From FEN-1219 sp036563665 (GTDB lineage: Bacteria > Pseudomonadota > Gammaproteobacteria > Steroidobacterales > Rariloculaceae): a stretch of DNA of 64,000 bases. Positions 35,906 to 44,320 of this stretch are shown here, in pieces. The translations under genes and the position numbers were made by a program. Positions within the stretch are counted from its first letter, which is position 1. Every line of letters starts with the position of its first letter. The notes beneath the pieces were generated by a model. That model had not been told where the DNA came from and searched no databases. It saw only the letters and a program-made list of their open reading frames with translations. The stretch covers positions 1 through 64,000 of the forward strand of contig DATCLY010000075.1 of the NCBI GenBank assembly GCA_036563665.1, given 5' to 3'.

Positions 35906-36810
35906 AGCGTTATCTCGGGCTGCACGCTCAGGCCCTGGTGTCCGCCGCCGGGCGCCTGGCCCGTCAGCCGGGCGGCGCCCTGCTGACCGTGCTCGTCATC
36001 GGCGTGGCGCTCGCGCTCCCCGGGGGCTTGCGGGTGCTCGTGAGCAACGCGGACGCCCTGTCGGGCTCGTGGGACCGCGCGGCCGACTTCAGCGCGTATC
36101 TCGCCCTCGGCGTGGGCGACGAGCGGGCGCGGGCGCTCGCAAAGCAGATCGGCGAGCGGGACGACGTGGCGGGCGTCGACCTCATCCCGCCCGACGAGGC
36201 GCTCACGGAGTTCCGCGAGCACTCGGGCCTCGGCGCGGCCATCGACGCGCTCGAGGAGAACCCGTTGCCCTATACGCTGGTCATACGGCCGGCGAGCGGC
36301 GCGGCGGGCGACGTGGAGGCGCTCGCCGCGGCGGTCGCGGCCCTCGACGGGGTCGATCTCGTGCAGCTCGACACCGCCTGGGTGGAGCGGCTCCGGGCGA
36401 TCCTGGCGCTCGCCGGGCGCGTGGTGGACATCGCCACGGGGCTCCTCGGGGCCGCCGTGGTGGTGGTCATGGGCAACACGATCCGGCTCGAGATCCAGAA
36501 CCGGCGGGCCGAGATCGAGGTCACCAAGCTCGTGGGCGGCACGGACGGCTTCATCCGCCGGCCGTTCCTCTACCTCGGGCTCTGGTACGGTGTGCTCGGA
36601 GGGCTCGCGGCGCTGCTCGTGATCGTGCTGACGCTGGCCCTGCTCGGCGACCCCGTCAGGGAGCTGGCCGGCCTGTACGGCAGCGACTACCGCCTCACGG
36701 GGCTCTCCGCCGCAGAGGCCGCCGCCCTGATCGGCGGCGGTGCCGTGCTGGGCTGGGCGGGCGCCTGGGTCGCCACGGCCCGGCACCTCCGGGCGATCGA
36801 ACCAAAATAG
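35899..36810 (+). CDS. ftsX: Cell division protein FtsX
   Basis: This is a 303-residue membrane protein with four predicted transmembrane segments (about 28-50, 170-195, 222-250 and 272-293). A periplasmic domain (about 60-160) follows the first segment and contacts amidase activators in the family. The cytoplasmic loop IRLEIQNRRAEIEVTKLVGG is the conserved coupling segment. The GTG start overlaps ftsE by seven bases. Confidence 0.95.
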   Translation: MLKRYLGLHAQALVSAAGRLARQPGGALLTVLVIGVALALPGGLRVLVSNADALSGSWDRAADFSAYLALGVGDERARALAKQIGERDDVAGVDLIPPDEALTEFREHSGLGAAIDALEENPLPYTLVIRPASGAAGDVEALAAAVAALDGVDLVQLDTAWVERLRAILALAGRVVDIATGLLGAAVVVVMGNTIRLEIQNRRAEIEVTKLVGGTDGFIRRPFLYLGLWYGVLGGLAALLVIVLTLALLGDPVRELAGLYGSDYRLTGLSAAEAAALIGGGAVLGWAGAWVATARHLRAIEPK

Positions 36811-36857
36811 GTCGCGGCCATCGAAGGAAGAAGGGATTCTGGAACTGGGACCTGGGC

Positions 36858-36884
36858 TTAGCACTCGAAGGTCGAGAGTGCTAG
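36858..36884. promoter_or_regulatory. CIRCE-like operator (HrcA site) upstream of rpoH
   Basis: TTAGCACTC-N9-GAGTGCTAG matches the CIRCE consensus TTAGCACTC-N9-GAGTGCTAA in all but the final base, with the exact 9-bp spacing. It lies 26 bp before the rpoH start codon, within the ftsX-rpoH gap. CIRCE is bound by the repressor HrcA, usually at groES/dnaK operons. HrcA control of rpoH here is inferred. Confidence 0.88.
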
Positions 36885-36910
36885 CATTCCGGCGGGAGGT
36901 AGCGGTAGAG

Positions 36911-37780
36911 ATGACAAGCACTGCTCTGGCACTGCGCAACACGGACCTGATCCTGTCCGGTCCGGTCGGCAGTCTCGACCGGTACATTCAAGCGGTTAAC
37001 TCCATCCCGATGCTCTCGGCCGAGGAGGAGCGCGAGCTCGCCACGCGGTTCCGGGAGACGGGAGACCTGGAGGCCGCCCGCAAGCTGGTGCTGGCCCATC
37101 TGCGCTTCGTCGTGCACATCGCCCGCGGCTACGTGGGCTACGGGCTGCAGCTTGCCGACCTCATCCAGGAAGGTAACGTGGGCCTCATGAAGGCCGTGAA
37201 GCGCTTCGACCCGAGCGTCGGGGTGCGGCTCGTCTCGTTCGCCGTCCACTGGATCCGGGCCGAGATCCACGAGTTCGTGCTGCGCAACTGGCGGATGGTC
37301 AAGATCGCGACCACGAAGGCGCAGCGGAAGCTCTTCTTCAACCTCCGCAAGGCCAAGAAGCACCTGGGCTGGCTCTCCAACGACGAGGCGCAGGCCGTGG
37401 CCCGGGATCTCGGCGTGTCCGCGCGCGAGGTCACCGAGATGGAGAAGCGCCTGGCCGGCCACGACATCTCCTTCGACCCCGACCCGGTCGACGAGGAGGA
37501 AGAGTTCGCGCCCGTCGCCTACCTGCCGAGCCCGGGCAGCGACCCCGCGCAGCTCATCGAGAACGACGACTGGGAGAGCGACGCGCACGAGCGGCTCGGC
37601 GAGGCGCTCGCGAAGCTCGATCAGCGCAGCCGCGACATCATCGTGCGCCGCTGGCTCACGGAGCAGAAGGCCACGCTGCACGAGCTCGCGGCCGAATATG
37701 GCGTCTCTGCCGAGCGCATTCGGCAGATCGAGGCCAACGCGATCAACAAGCTCAAGGCCCAGATGGCGGCCGCGGCCTGA
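36911..37780 (+). CDS. rpoH: RNA polymerase heat-shock sigma factor (sigma-32)
   Basis: This 289-residue sigma factor directs heat-shock transcription. Region 2 contains LVLAHLRFVVHIARGY and the core-binding LIQEGNVGLMKAVKRFDP. The RpoH box region reads QRKLFFNLRKAKKHL, the signature that separates RpoH from other sigma factors. Region 4 ends with AAEYGVSAERIRQIEANAIN. The start at 36911 follows GGGAGGT. It lies downstream of ftsX, as in E. coli, but has its own CIRCE-like operator. Confidence 0.97.
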   Translation: MTSTALALRNTDLILSGPVGSLDRYIQAVNSIPMLSAEEERELATRFRETGDLEAARKLVLAHLRFVVHIARGYVGYGLQLADLIQEGNVGLMKAVKRFDPSVGVRLVSFAVHWIRAEIHEFVLRNWRMVKIATTKAQRKLFFNLRKAKKHLGWLSNDEAQAVARDLGVSAREVTEMEKRLAGHDISFDPDPVDEEEEFAPVAYLPSPGSDPAQLIENDDWESDAHERLGEALAKLDQRSRDIIVRRWLTEQKATLHELAAEYGVSAERIRQIEANAINKLKAQMAAAA

Positions 37781-37814
37781 AGGCCGCGACGCGTGCTCTC
37801 GCCCGGTTCGACCG

Positions 37815-39368
37815 GTGGTGTCCGTACGCTCGCGTCGCAGTGAGCCCCTCTCGGCGCCGGCCCGCCGCGCGGCGGCGGCCTTGCTGCTCGTGGCCGCGCT
37901 CGTCTGGGCGCGCACGGCCGCCGCGTTCGACTTCGAGGACGTGGCCGCCATGGCCAAGGAGCGCGCGGAGGAGCCGTATCGTCCGCCGGTCTTCGCGCTG
38001 CCCCCCGACCTGAGCGGCCTCACCTACGACCAGTATCGCGACATCCGCTTCCGCCCCGACCGGGCGCTGTGGCGCGCCGAGGGCCTGCCGTTCGAGGTGA
38101 TGTTCTTCCACGTGGGCCGCACCTTCGAGCCCGTGCACGTGAACGAGATCGGCTCGCGCCGCCCCCGGCACCTCGCCTACCAGCCGGCCGACTTCGACTA
38201 CGGCAAGAACGACCATCTGTCGCCGGAGCGCTGGGGCGACCTCGACTTCGCCGGCTTCCGCGTGCACTACCCGCTGAACCGCCCGGAGTACAAGGACGAG
38301 CTCATCGTGTTCATGGGCGCGAGCTACTTCCGCGCGCTCGCGGCCGGCACGCGCTACGGGCTCTCGGCGCGCGGGCTCGCGATCGACACGGTGGGCGGCG
38401 AAGGCGAGGAGTTCCCGCGCTTCACGGACTTCTGGCTCGTGAAGCCCGCCCCCGACGCCACCACGCTGCGCATCTACGCGCTGCTCGACTCGCCGCGTGC
38501 GACCGGCGCCTACCAGTTCGACGTCGTGCCCGGCGCCGAGACGGTGGTCGAGGTGCAGGCCCGGCTATACCTGCGCGCGCCCGTGGCGACGCTGGGGCTC
38601 GCCCCGCTCACGAGCATGTACTACTTCGCCGAGAACCAGCCGCACCGCCTCGACTTCCGCCCCGAGGTGCACGACTCCGACGGCCTCATGGTGGCCACCG
38701 GCGAGGGCGAGTGGATCTGGCGGCCGCTGCTGAACCCGCCGCAGGTGCTCGCCACGTCGTTCGCGATGCAGGAGCTTGCGGGCTTCGGCCTCATGCAGCG
38801 CGACCGCCGGTTCTCCGCCTACGAGGACGCGGAGGCCCGCTACGAGCTTCGGCCGAGCGCGTGGGTCGAGCCGATCGGCTCGTGGGGCCCGGGACGCGTG
38901 GAGCTCGTGCAGATCCCCACGATCGACGAGACGAACGACAACATCGTCGCCTACTGGGTGCCGGACCAGCTGCCGCCCCCGGGCGAGCCGCTCGACTTCG
39001 CGTACCGGCTGCACTGGCAGGGCAGCGAGGTCATCCAGCGGCCGCCCGGCGCCTGGGTCACGCAGACCCGCATCGGCCGGGGCTACGCCGACCTCGGGCC
39101 GAACGAGCAGCAGTTCATCGTCGACTTCGTGGGACCGTCGCTCGCGAGCTTGCCGCCCGATGCCGAGGTGGAGGCGGTGGTGACGTCGCCCGCGAACGGC
39201 GAGATCGTGGAGTCGAACGCCTACTACGTGGAGCCCAACGACGTGTGGCGGATGGCCGTGGTGGTGCGGCAGCTCGACCCCACCAAGCCCACGGAGCTGC
39301 GCGGGTTCCTGCAGCACGGCTCCGACGTGCTCACGGAGACCTGGAGCAACCTGCTGCTGCCGCGCTGA
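37815..39368 (+). CDS. opgG: Periplasmic glucan biosynthesis protein OpgG/MdoG
   Basis: This is a 517-residue periplasmic protein with a GTG start and a signal peptide ending at RTAAA-FDF. FDFEDVAAMAKERAEEPYRP is followed by LTYDQYRDIRFRPDRALW, both classic for OpgG, and YLGASYFRA-like FMGASYFRALAAGTRYGLSA is conserved. The family backbone-processes beta-1,2-glucans (osmoregulated periplasmic glucans). No opgH membrane transferase follows; the next gene is convergent. It is close to OpgD too; the lack of a clear twin-arginine motif favours OpgG. Confidence 0.88.
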   Translation: MVSVRSRRSEPLSAPARRAAAALLLVAALVWARTAAAFDFEDVAAMAKERAEEPYRPPVFALPPDLSGLTYDQYRDIRFRPDRALWRAEGLPFEVMFFHVGRTFEPVHVNEIGSRRPRHLAYQPADFDYGKNDHLSPERWGDLDFAGFRVHYPLNRPEYKDELIVFMGASYFRALAAGTRYGLSARGLAIDTVGGEGEEFPRFTDFWLVKPAPDATTLRIYALLDSPRATGAYQFDVVPGAETVVEVQARLYLRAPVATLGLAPLTSMYYFAENQPHRLDFRPEVHDSDGLMVATGEGEWIWRPLLNPPQVLATSFAMQELAGFGLMQRDRRFSAYEDAEARYELRPSAWVEPIGSWGPGRVELVQIPTIDETNDNIVAYWVPDQLPPPGEPLDFAYRLHWQGSEVIQRPPGAWVTQTRIGRGYADLGPNEQQFIVDFVGPSLASLPPDAEVEAVVTSPANGEIVESNAYYVEPNDVWRMAVVVRQLDPTKPTELRGFLQHGSDVLTETWSNLLLPR

Positions 39369-39379
39369 GCCGCGCGGCA

Positions 39380-39410
39380 CGCGCCCCGCGCGCGGCGGCG
39401 CGGGGCGCGG
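39380..39410. terminator. GC-rich hairpin between convergent genes
   Basis: An 11-bp perfect stem (CGCGCCCCGCG and its complement, 9-nt loop) lies between the opgG stop and the OmpA-like gene stop. There is no T-run on either side, so it is at best a partial or factor-assisted terminator. Confidence 0.45.
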
Positions 39411-39424
39411 CCATGGCGTGGCGA

Positions 39425-40108
39425 TCAGCTCTCGAGCGTGAGAGGAACCAGCGTGAGCTCCACGCGGCGGTTCTGCTGGCGGCCTTCCGGCGTGTCGTTG
39501 CTCGCGATGGGCCGCGACTCGCCCATGCCGACGATGATCATGCGGTCGGGGCGCACGTTGCGCGTCTGCAGGTACGCGGCCACGGAGTTGGCCCGACGCT
39601 CGGACAGCTGCTGGTTGTAGGCGTCGGTGCCCGTGCTGTCCGTGTGGCCCGCCACCTCGATCACGGTCTGCTCGAACTCGTTCAGCACGATGGCCACGGA
39701 GTTCAGCACGTCGTAGAACCCCGCGTTCAGGTCCGCGCTGTTGGTCGCGAACGTGATGTTGCCCGGCATGTTGAGCGTGATGTTGTTGCCGACGCGCGTG
39801 ACGCTCACGCCGGTGCGCTCGAGCTCGGCCCGCAGCCGCGCCTCCTGCCGGTCCATGTAGGCGCCGACGCTCGCGCCCGCGAGCGCGCCGAGCCCCGCTC
39901 CCACCAGGGCTCGCTTCTTGCGCTCCATGGAGCTGTCGCCGGTGACGAGGCCCGCCACGGCGCCGGCCGCGGCCCCGATGATGGCCTGCCGCTGGGCCCG
40001 CGCGGTGCGTTCCTCGCGCGTGTAGGGATCGATCGTGGTGCAGGCGCTCGTGACCAGCGCCACGCCTGTCAAAGCGACTGCGAGTTTGCGCAAACTTCCG
40101 TGGTTCAT
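39425..40108 (-). CDS. OmpA-family outer-membrane lipoprotein (YiaD-like)
   Basis: This is a 227-residue lipoprotein. The signal peptide ends with a lipobox-like TSAC, so Cys23 is likely lipidated. A glycine-zipper region (about 40-85, AIIGAAAGAVAGLVTGDSS and GAGLGALAGASVGAYMD) may insert in the membrane. The OmpA C-terminal domain (about 110-220) has FATNSADL, VAGHTDSTG, LSERRANSVAAYL and GRQQNRRVELTL, which bind peptidoglycan. The ATG at 40108 fits the signal peptide. Confidence 0.92.
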   Translation of the reverse strand: MNHGSLRKLAVALTGVALVTSACTTIDPYTREERTARAQRQAIIGAAAGAVAGLVTGDSSMERKKRALVGAGLGALAGASVGAYMDRQEARLRAELERTGVSVTRVGNNITLNMPGNITFATNSADLNAGFYDVLNSVAIVLNEFEQTVIEVAGHTDSTGTDAYNQQLSERRANSVAAYLQTRNVRPDRMIIVGMGESRPIASNDTPEGRQQNRRVELTLVPLTLES

Positions 40109-40213
40109 AACGGCCTGAATCCTCCTGTGTGTGCGCGCCCCGTTGTTGGCGGCGGTATCATGCCCTCGCCAACCTGAACGAAGTGTGACCGCCGCCCCAA
40201 ATCCCCCGCCCCG

Positions 40214-40768
40214 ATGAGCCAGAGCTTGAACCCCTGGAAGACGCTGTCCCTGCGGACCGTCTACGACAACCCCTGGATACGCGTCGAGGAGCACCAGGTG
40301 GTGAACCCCGCCGGGGGCCTCGGGCAATACGGCAAGGTGTGCTTCAAGAACCGGGCGGTGGCCGTGGCGGCACTGGATGCCGACTCGAACATCGTGCTCG
40401 TGGGCCAGCACCGCTACACGCTCGACGAGTTCTCGTGGGAGCTCCCCATGGGCGGTGCCCCGCTCCGCGAGGACCCCCAGGCGGCCGCCGAGCGGGAGCT
40501 GCGCGAGGAGACCGGCCTCACGGCGCGGCGCTGGCGGCTGCTCATGAAGCTGCACACGTCGAACTCGATCACCGACGAGGTGGGCTACGCCTACCTGGCC
40601 GAGGACCTCGAGCACGGCGAGCGCGCGCTCGAGGACACCGAGAGCGACCTCAGGATGCGCATCCTGCCGTTCGCCGAGGCCGTCCAGTGGGTGCTCGACG
40701 GCCGCATCACGGACGCGATCTCGGTCGCCACGATCCTGCGGCTCGCCGTGGAGCGGCGGGGCGCCTGA
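40214..40768 (+). CDS. NUDIX hydrolase
   Basis: This is a 184-residue pyrophosphohydrolase with a complete NUDIX box: G-X5-E-X7-REUXEEXGU, read as GGAPLREDPQAAAE followed by RELREETGL (about residues 78-100). The fold resembles ADP-ribose pyrophosphatase-type enzymes (NPWIRVEEHQVVNP, then VVLVGQHRY-like IVLVGQHRYTLDEFSWELP). The precise substrate is unknown; ADP-ribose or a similar nucleoside diphosphate sugar is typical. It is 20 bp ahead of a two-component pair and probably co-transcribed. Confidence 0.88.
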   Translation: MSQSLNPWKTLSLRTVYDNPWIRVEEHQVVNPAGGLGQYGKVCFKNRAVAVAALDADSNIVLVGQHRYTLDEFSWELPMGGAPLREDPQAAAERELREETGLTARRWRLLMKLHTSNSITDEVGYAYLAEDLEHGERALEDTESDLRMRILPFAEAVQWVLDGRITDAISVATILRLAVERRGA

Positions 40769-40788
40769 CCGCAGCGGGGGGTCGCGCC

Positions 40789-41487
40789 GTGTCCGCCGGC
40801 AAGCTCGTGGCAGTGGTCGAGGACGAAGTCGCCATCCGCGACAACTACCTCGCGGGGCTGCGGCGCCAGGGCTACCGCGTGGCGGGCTACTCCACGCGCA
40901 AGGAGGCGCTCGCGGCGTTCGAGCAGCGGCTGCCCGATCTCGTCATCATCGACATCAACCTCGGGGCCGAGGTGGAAGGCGGGTTCGAGCTCTGCCGCGA
41001 GCTCCGGGCGCGCTCGCCGCAGCTGCCGATCATCTTCCTCACGGCCCGCGAGAGCGAGCTCGACATCGTGTCCGGCCTGCGGCTCGGCGCGGACGACTAC
41101 CTCACGAAGCGCGCGAGCCTCGAGCACCTGCTGGCGCGCGTGGCGGCGCTCTTTCGGCGCACGGAGGCGCTGCAGGCGAATGCGGCGGAAGGCGAGCGGC
41201 TCGTGCGCGGGGACCTGACGCTCGACCGCGACCGCATGGCGGTGCTCTGGAAGGGGCGGCCCGTGCCGCTCACGGTGACCGAGTTCTGGGTGGTGCACGC
41301 GCTCGCGGCGCGCCCCGGTCACGTGCGCTCGCGCGAGCAGCTCATGAACGCGGCCAACGTGGTGCTCGACGACAGCACCGTCACGTCGCAGATCAAGCGA
41401 ATCCGCGCCAAGTTCGCCGCCGTCGACCCCGAGTTCAAGGCCATCGAAACCGTCTACGGAATGGGCTATCGCTGGACGGCGGGCTGA
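40789..41487 (+). CDS. Response regulator, proteobacterial dedicated sortase system type (PdsR-like)
   Basis: This is a 232-residue OmpR-type regulator with a GTG start. The receiver domain (about 5-120) has VEDEVAIRDNY, phosphoacceptor D55 in LVIIDINLG, and a Lys in DDYLTKRAS. The winged-helix output (about 140-230) contains LTVTEFWVVHALAARPGHV, DDSTVTSQIKRIRAKF and ETVYGMGYRW. The unusual segment DINLGAEVEGGFELCRELRA and the HTH sequence agree with the family I know as the dedicated sortase system regulator. The matching kinase is directly downstream, but no sortase gene is in the window. Confidence 0.82.
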   Translation: MSAGKLVAVVEDEVAIRDNYLAGLRRQGYRVAGYSTRKEALAAFEQRLPDLVIIDINLGAEVEGGFELCRELRARSPQLPIIFLTARESELDIVSGLRLGADDYLTKRASLEHLLARVAALFRRTEALQANAAEGERLVRGDLTLDRDRMAVLWKGRPVPLTVTEFWVVHALAARPGHVRSREQLMNAANVVLDDSTVTSQIKRIRAKFAAVDPEFKAIETVYGMGYRWTAG

Positions 41488-41493
41488 AGCGCC

Positions 41494-43539
41494 GTGAAGC
41501 GGCTGTCGCTGCGACTGCAACTCCTGGCCGTGAGCGTGCTCACGTTCGCGCTGCCCTGGGCCGGCTGGCGCTACGTGACGGAGATGGAGACGGCGCTGCG
41601 CAACGGCCTCGAGCAGTCGCTCGCCGCGAGCGCGGTCACGATCGCGAACGCCCTGGCCCGCGCGGAGTTCCCGTTCGCGAGCCTCGAACGTCACGGCCTG
41701 GACGGCACCGTGTACGCGCATCCGCTGCGCAGCGCGCCCACGCTCGACGGCAATCGCGACGACTGGGGCCTGACGGACGCGCACGCCCGCCCGCTCGGTC
41801 CCGGGCAGCGCTACTGGGCCGGCGAGCACGAGCGCTACGCGTATCTCTTCATCGACGTGGCCGACGAGCACGTCGTGCACCAGCGCGTGCCGGGCCAGCC
41901 GCCCTACGGCGACCGGGTGGCGCTGAACCTCGGCCGCTTCGGCGAGCTCTGGCTGCTGCTGCAGACCGCGGCCCCGGGGGCGCTGCGCGCGCAGCACACG
42001 GCGCCGAACGCGTTCATCCCCTCGGCCGCCTTCGAGGAGCGGGTGAACGGCTGGTGGTCCGAGAACGCCCGCGGCTACGCCGTGGAGATCCGCCTGCCGA
42101 TCGAGCTGCTCGGCGGGCGGCTCGGCGTGGCCGTGCTCGACGTGGACCCCGGCGCCGCGGGGCACGAGGTGGCCGTGGCGGCGTCGTGGCCGCTCGGCGA
42201 GGCGCTGCCCGGCGCGTTCCTGCATCGGGCCGCCGGCGTGGCCGAGGCTGCGCGCCCCTACGAGCAGCCGGGCCGGCGGCTCAGGATCGTGGACCCCGGC
42301 GGGTTCGTGCTCTACGACGCGGGCGAGCTCGAGTCGCCGGAAGCCCTGGCGCTCGGCGCGAGCGGCGACGCTTCGGCCGTCGAGCGCCTGCTGCGGGCGC
42401 TGCTGCGGCGGGACGATCCGCCGTATCGCGAGCTCGAGCAGCCGCCGGGCTACCTCGCGGATCCGGAGCTGCGCGCGGCGCTCGAGGGCGACACCGTGTC
42501 GCGCTGGTACCGCCGCACGGATGCGAGCGCCGTGGTCGCCGCCGCCGTGCCGATCCCCCTGCCGCACTCGGCGGCGGGCGCCCCGGTGGTGCTGCTCGAG
42601 CAGGCGAGCGACGCGATCCTCACGGTGACGGACGCGGCCCTGCTGCGCCTCATGGTCGTCACGCTCGCGGCGAGCCTCGCGGCCGCGGCCGCGCTGCTCG
42701 GCTTCGCCACGGTGCTGTCGCTGCGCGTGCGGCGGCTCGCGCGCGCGGCCGAGCACGCGCTCGGGCCGCGCGGGGAGATCTCGACGGCGCTGCCGGGCCA
42801 GCGCGCCACCGACGAGATCGGCGACCTGTCGCGGAGCTTCGCGCAGCTCCTCGGGCGGCTGCGCGAGTACACGGAGTACTTGCGCACGCTCAAGGGCAAG
42901 CTCGCGCACGAGCTGCGCACGCCGCTCGCCGTGATCTCCTCCTCGCTCGACAACATCGAGCGGGAGCCGGACGGCGCGAGCCTCGAGCCGTACCTCGAGC
43001 GCATCCGCGAAGGCGCGAAGCGGCTCGACGGGCTCATCGCGGCCATGAGCGAGGCCACCGCCATCGAGCAGGCCGTGGCGGAGGCGAAGCCGGAGCGGTT
43101 CCCGCTGGGGAAGGTGGTGGCAGGGTGCGTGGAGGGCTACCGCAGCGCGTTCCGCGATCGCGCGTTCGCGTTCCATGCGGACGAGCCCGAGCGCGAGATC
43201 GACGGCTCGCCGGAGCTCGTCGCGCAGCTCCTCGACAAGCTCGTGGACAACGCCGTGAGCTTCAGCCCCTCGGGCAGCACGATCGACGTGCGCGTGGAGA
43301 GCCGGCCCGCCGAGATGGTGCTCTCGGTGCGCAACGTGGGGCCGCCGCTGCCGGAGCGCATGCGCAACCAGCTCTTCGACTCGCTCGTGTCGGTGCGCGA
43401 GGCCGGCGGCTCGCGCCGGCATCTCGGGCTCGGGCTCTACATCGCGGCGCTGATCGCCCGCTTCCACGGCGGCAGCATCCGGGCGGACAATACGCCCGAC
43501 GGCAGCGGGGTGGTCGTCACCGTCACGCTGCCGGCATAA
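41494..43539 (+). CDS. Sensor histidine kinase, dedicated sortase system type (PdsS-like)
   Basis: This is a 681-residue membrane kinase with a GTG start six bases after the regulator's stop. A transmembrane segment (about 8-28) is followed by a large periplasmic region (about 30-385). That region includes a beta-sandwich resembling carbohydrate-binding family 9 modules (APTLDGNRDDWG, then YAYLFIDVADEHVV). A second membrane span (about 388-415), a HAMP linker, the HisKA dimerisation helix with phospho-His in KLAHELRTPLAVISSSLDN (about H472), and an HATPase_c domain (LVDNAVSFSPSG and HLGLGLYIAALIARFHGG) follow. The large extracytoplasmic domain suggests sensing of a sugar or wall-related ligand; this is inference. 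Confidence 0.85.
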   Translation: MKRLSLRLQLLAVSVLTFALPWAGWRYVTEMETALRNGLEQSLAASAVTIANALARAEFPFASLERHGLDGTVYAHPLRSAPTLDGNRDDWGLTDAHARPLGPGQRYWAGEHERYAYLFIDVADEHVVHQRVPGQPPYGDRVALNLGRFGELWLLLQTAAPGALRAQHTAPNAFIPSAAFEERVNGWWSENARGYAVEIRLPIELLGGRLGVAVLDVDPGAAGHEVAVAASWPLGEALPGAFLHRAAGVAEAARPYEQPGRRLRIVDPGGFVLYDAGELESPEALALGASGDASAVERLLRALLRRDDPPYRELEQPPGYLADPELRAALEGDTVSRWYRRTDASAVVAAAVPIPLPHSAAGAPVVLLEQASDAILTVTDAALLRLMVVTLAASLAAAAALLGFATVLSLRVRRLARAAEHALGPRGEISTALPGQRATDEIGDLSRSFAQLLGRLREYTEYLRTLKGKLAHELRTPLAVISSSLDNIEREPDGASLEPYLERIREGAKRLDGLIAAMSEATAIEQAVAEAKPERFPLGKVVAGCVEGYRSAFRDRAFAFHADEPEREIDGSPELVAQLLDKLVDNAVSFSPSGSTIDVRVESRPAEMVLSVRNVGPPLPERMRNQLFDSLVSVREAGGSRRHLGLGLYIAALIARFHGGSIRADNTPDGSGVVVTVTLPA

Positions 43540-43553
43540 CGGCGAAATCGCTC

Positions 43554-43625
43554 GGTGGGAGCGGCCTTCCAGCCGCGATCTTTGTCGCCGTCGAAGAGAT
43601 TGCGGCTGGAAAGCTGCTCCCACCC
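43554..43625. repeat. REP-like doublet after the sensor kinase
   Basis: An inverted copy (43554-43580) and a forward copy (43598-43625) face outward-in and can form a hairpin with about 25-bp arms and a 17-bp loop. It lies in the 200-bp gap before the cytochrome gene. Confidence 0.85.
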
Positions 43626-43739
43626 GGTGGTTGGACGCCTCCGCTGTCAACTGAGGCTTTCCGCAGCGCGCCGGCTCTTGCGGCCTCACGCGCGCGGATC
43701 GAAAACGTGCGAACGGGACGTTCCACACTGGAGGCTTCG

Positions 43740-44306
43740 ATGGCACACACCCACAGCGTGCGCCGCGCGCTCGTCGCGGCGAGCGGGCTCGCGGTGCTCG
43801 CGCTCGCACAGGCTCAGGCCCCCGCGGACGATCCGGCGTGGACCGGCGTCGCGCGCGCGGCCGACGTCATCGCCGCGCGCCAGGCGCTCATGGCGGAGCT
43901 CGAGCGCCTGATGGAACCGATCGACATCGCCACCACCGGCGCCGAATCCGATCCCGCGGCGCTCAGGGAGGCCGCCGGCACGGTCGCGACGATGCTGCTC
44001 GCGGTTCCGCACCTGTTTCCGCCGACCACCAACCTGTACGACCCGGAGGCCGAGCAGCCGCAGACGCTCGCGCTACCGGCGATCTGGGAGAACTTCGACG
44101 CGTTCTACGCGATGGCGACGGCCGCGTCGGCGGCCGCCACGGAGATGGCCGCCACTACGGATCCGGCGGCGCTGCCCGATGCCGCCCGCAAGCTGCGCGC
44201 GTCGTGCGACGCGTGCCACGCGCCCTACCTGCGGCCGTACGTCCCGCGGCAGGTCAGCGAGGAGGACCTGAACTTCGACTTCGACTCGATCTTCCAGAAG
44301 GACTGA
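43740..44306 (+). CDS. Cytochrome c'-like periplasmic protein
   Basis: This is a 188-residue exported protein with a signal peptide ending near ALAQA-QAP. It is predicted to be all-helical. The single haem-binding motif lies near the C-terminus (C156-D-A-C159-H160), the hallmark of the cytochrome c'/c-556 four-helix bundle class. The C-terminal tail (about 165-188) is acidic and aromatic (EEDLNFDFDSIFQKD). Such proteins bind NO or act in electron transfer; the role here is unknown. It stands between a two-component pair and msrA. Confidence 0.85.
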   Translation: MAHTHSVRRALVAASGLAVLALAQAQAPADDPAWTGVARAADVIAARQALMAELERLMEPIDIATTGAESDPAALREAAGTVATMLLAVPHLFPPTTNLYDPEAEQPQTLALPAIWENFDAFYAMATAASAAATEMAATTDPAALPDAARKLRASCDACHAPYLRPYVPRQVSEEDLNFDFDSIFQKD

Positions 44307-44320
44307 GGCGGGGCCGGCGG

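Noticed and set aside
37771..37788. 7-bp hairpin over the rpoH stop codon (CGCGGCC-TGAA-GGCCGCG) as a terminator
   Set aside because: There is no T-run, and opgG follows at once in the same direction; it may be chance in GC-rich DNA.
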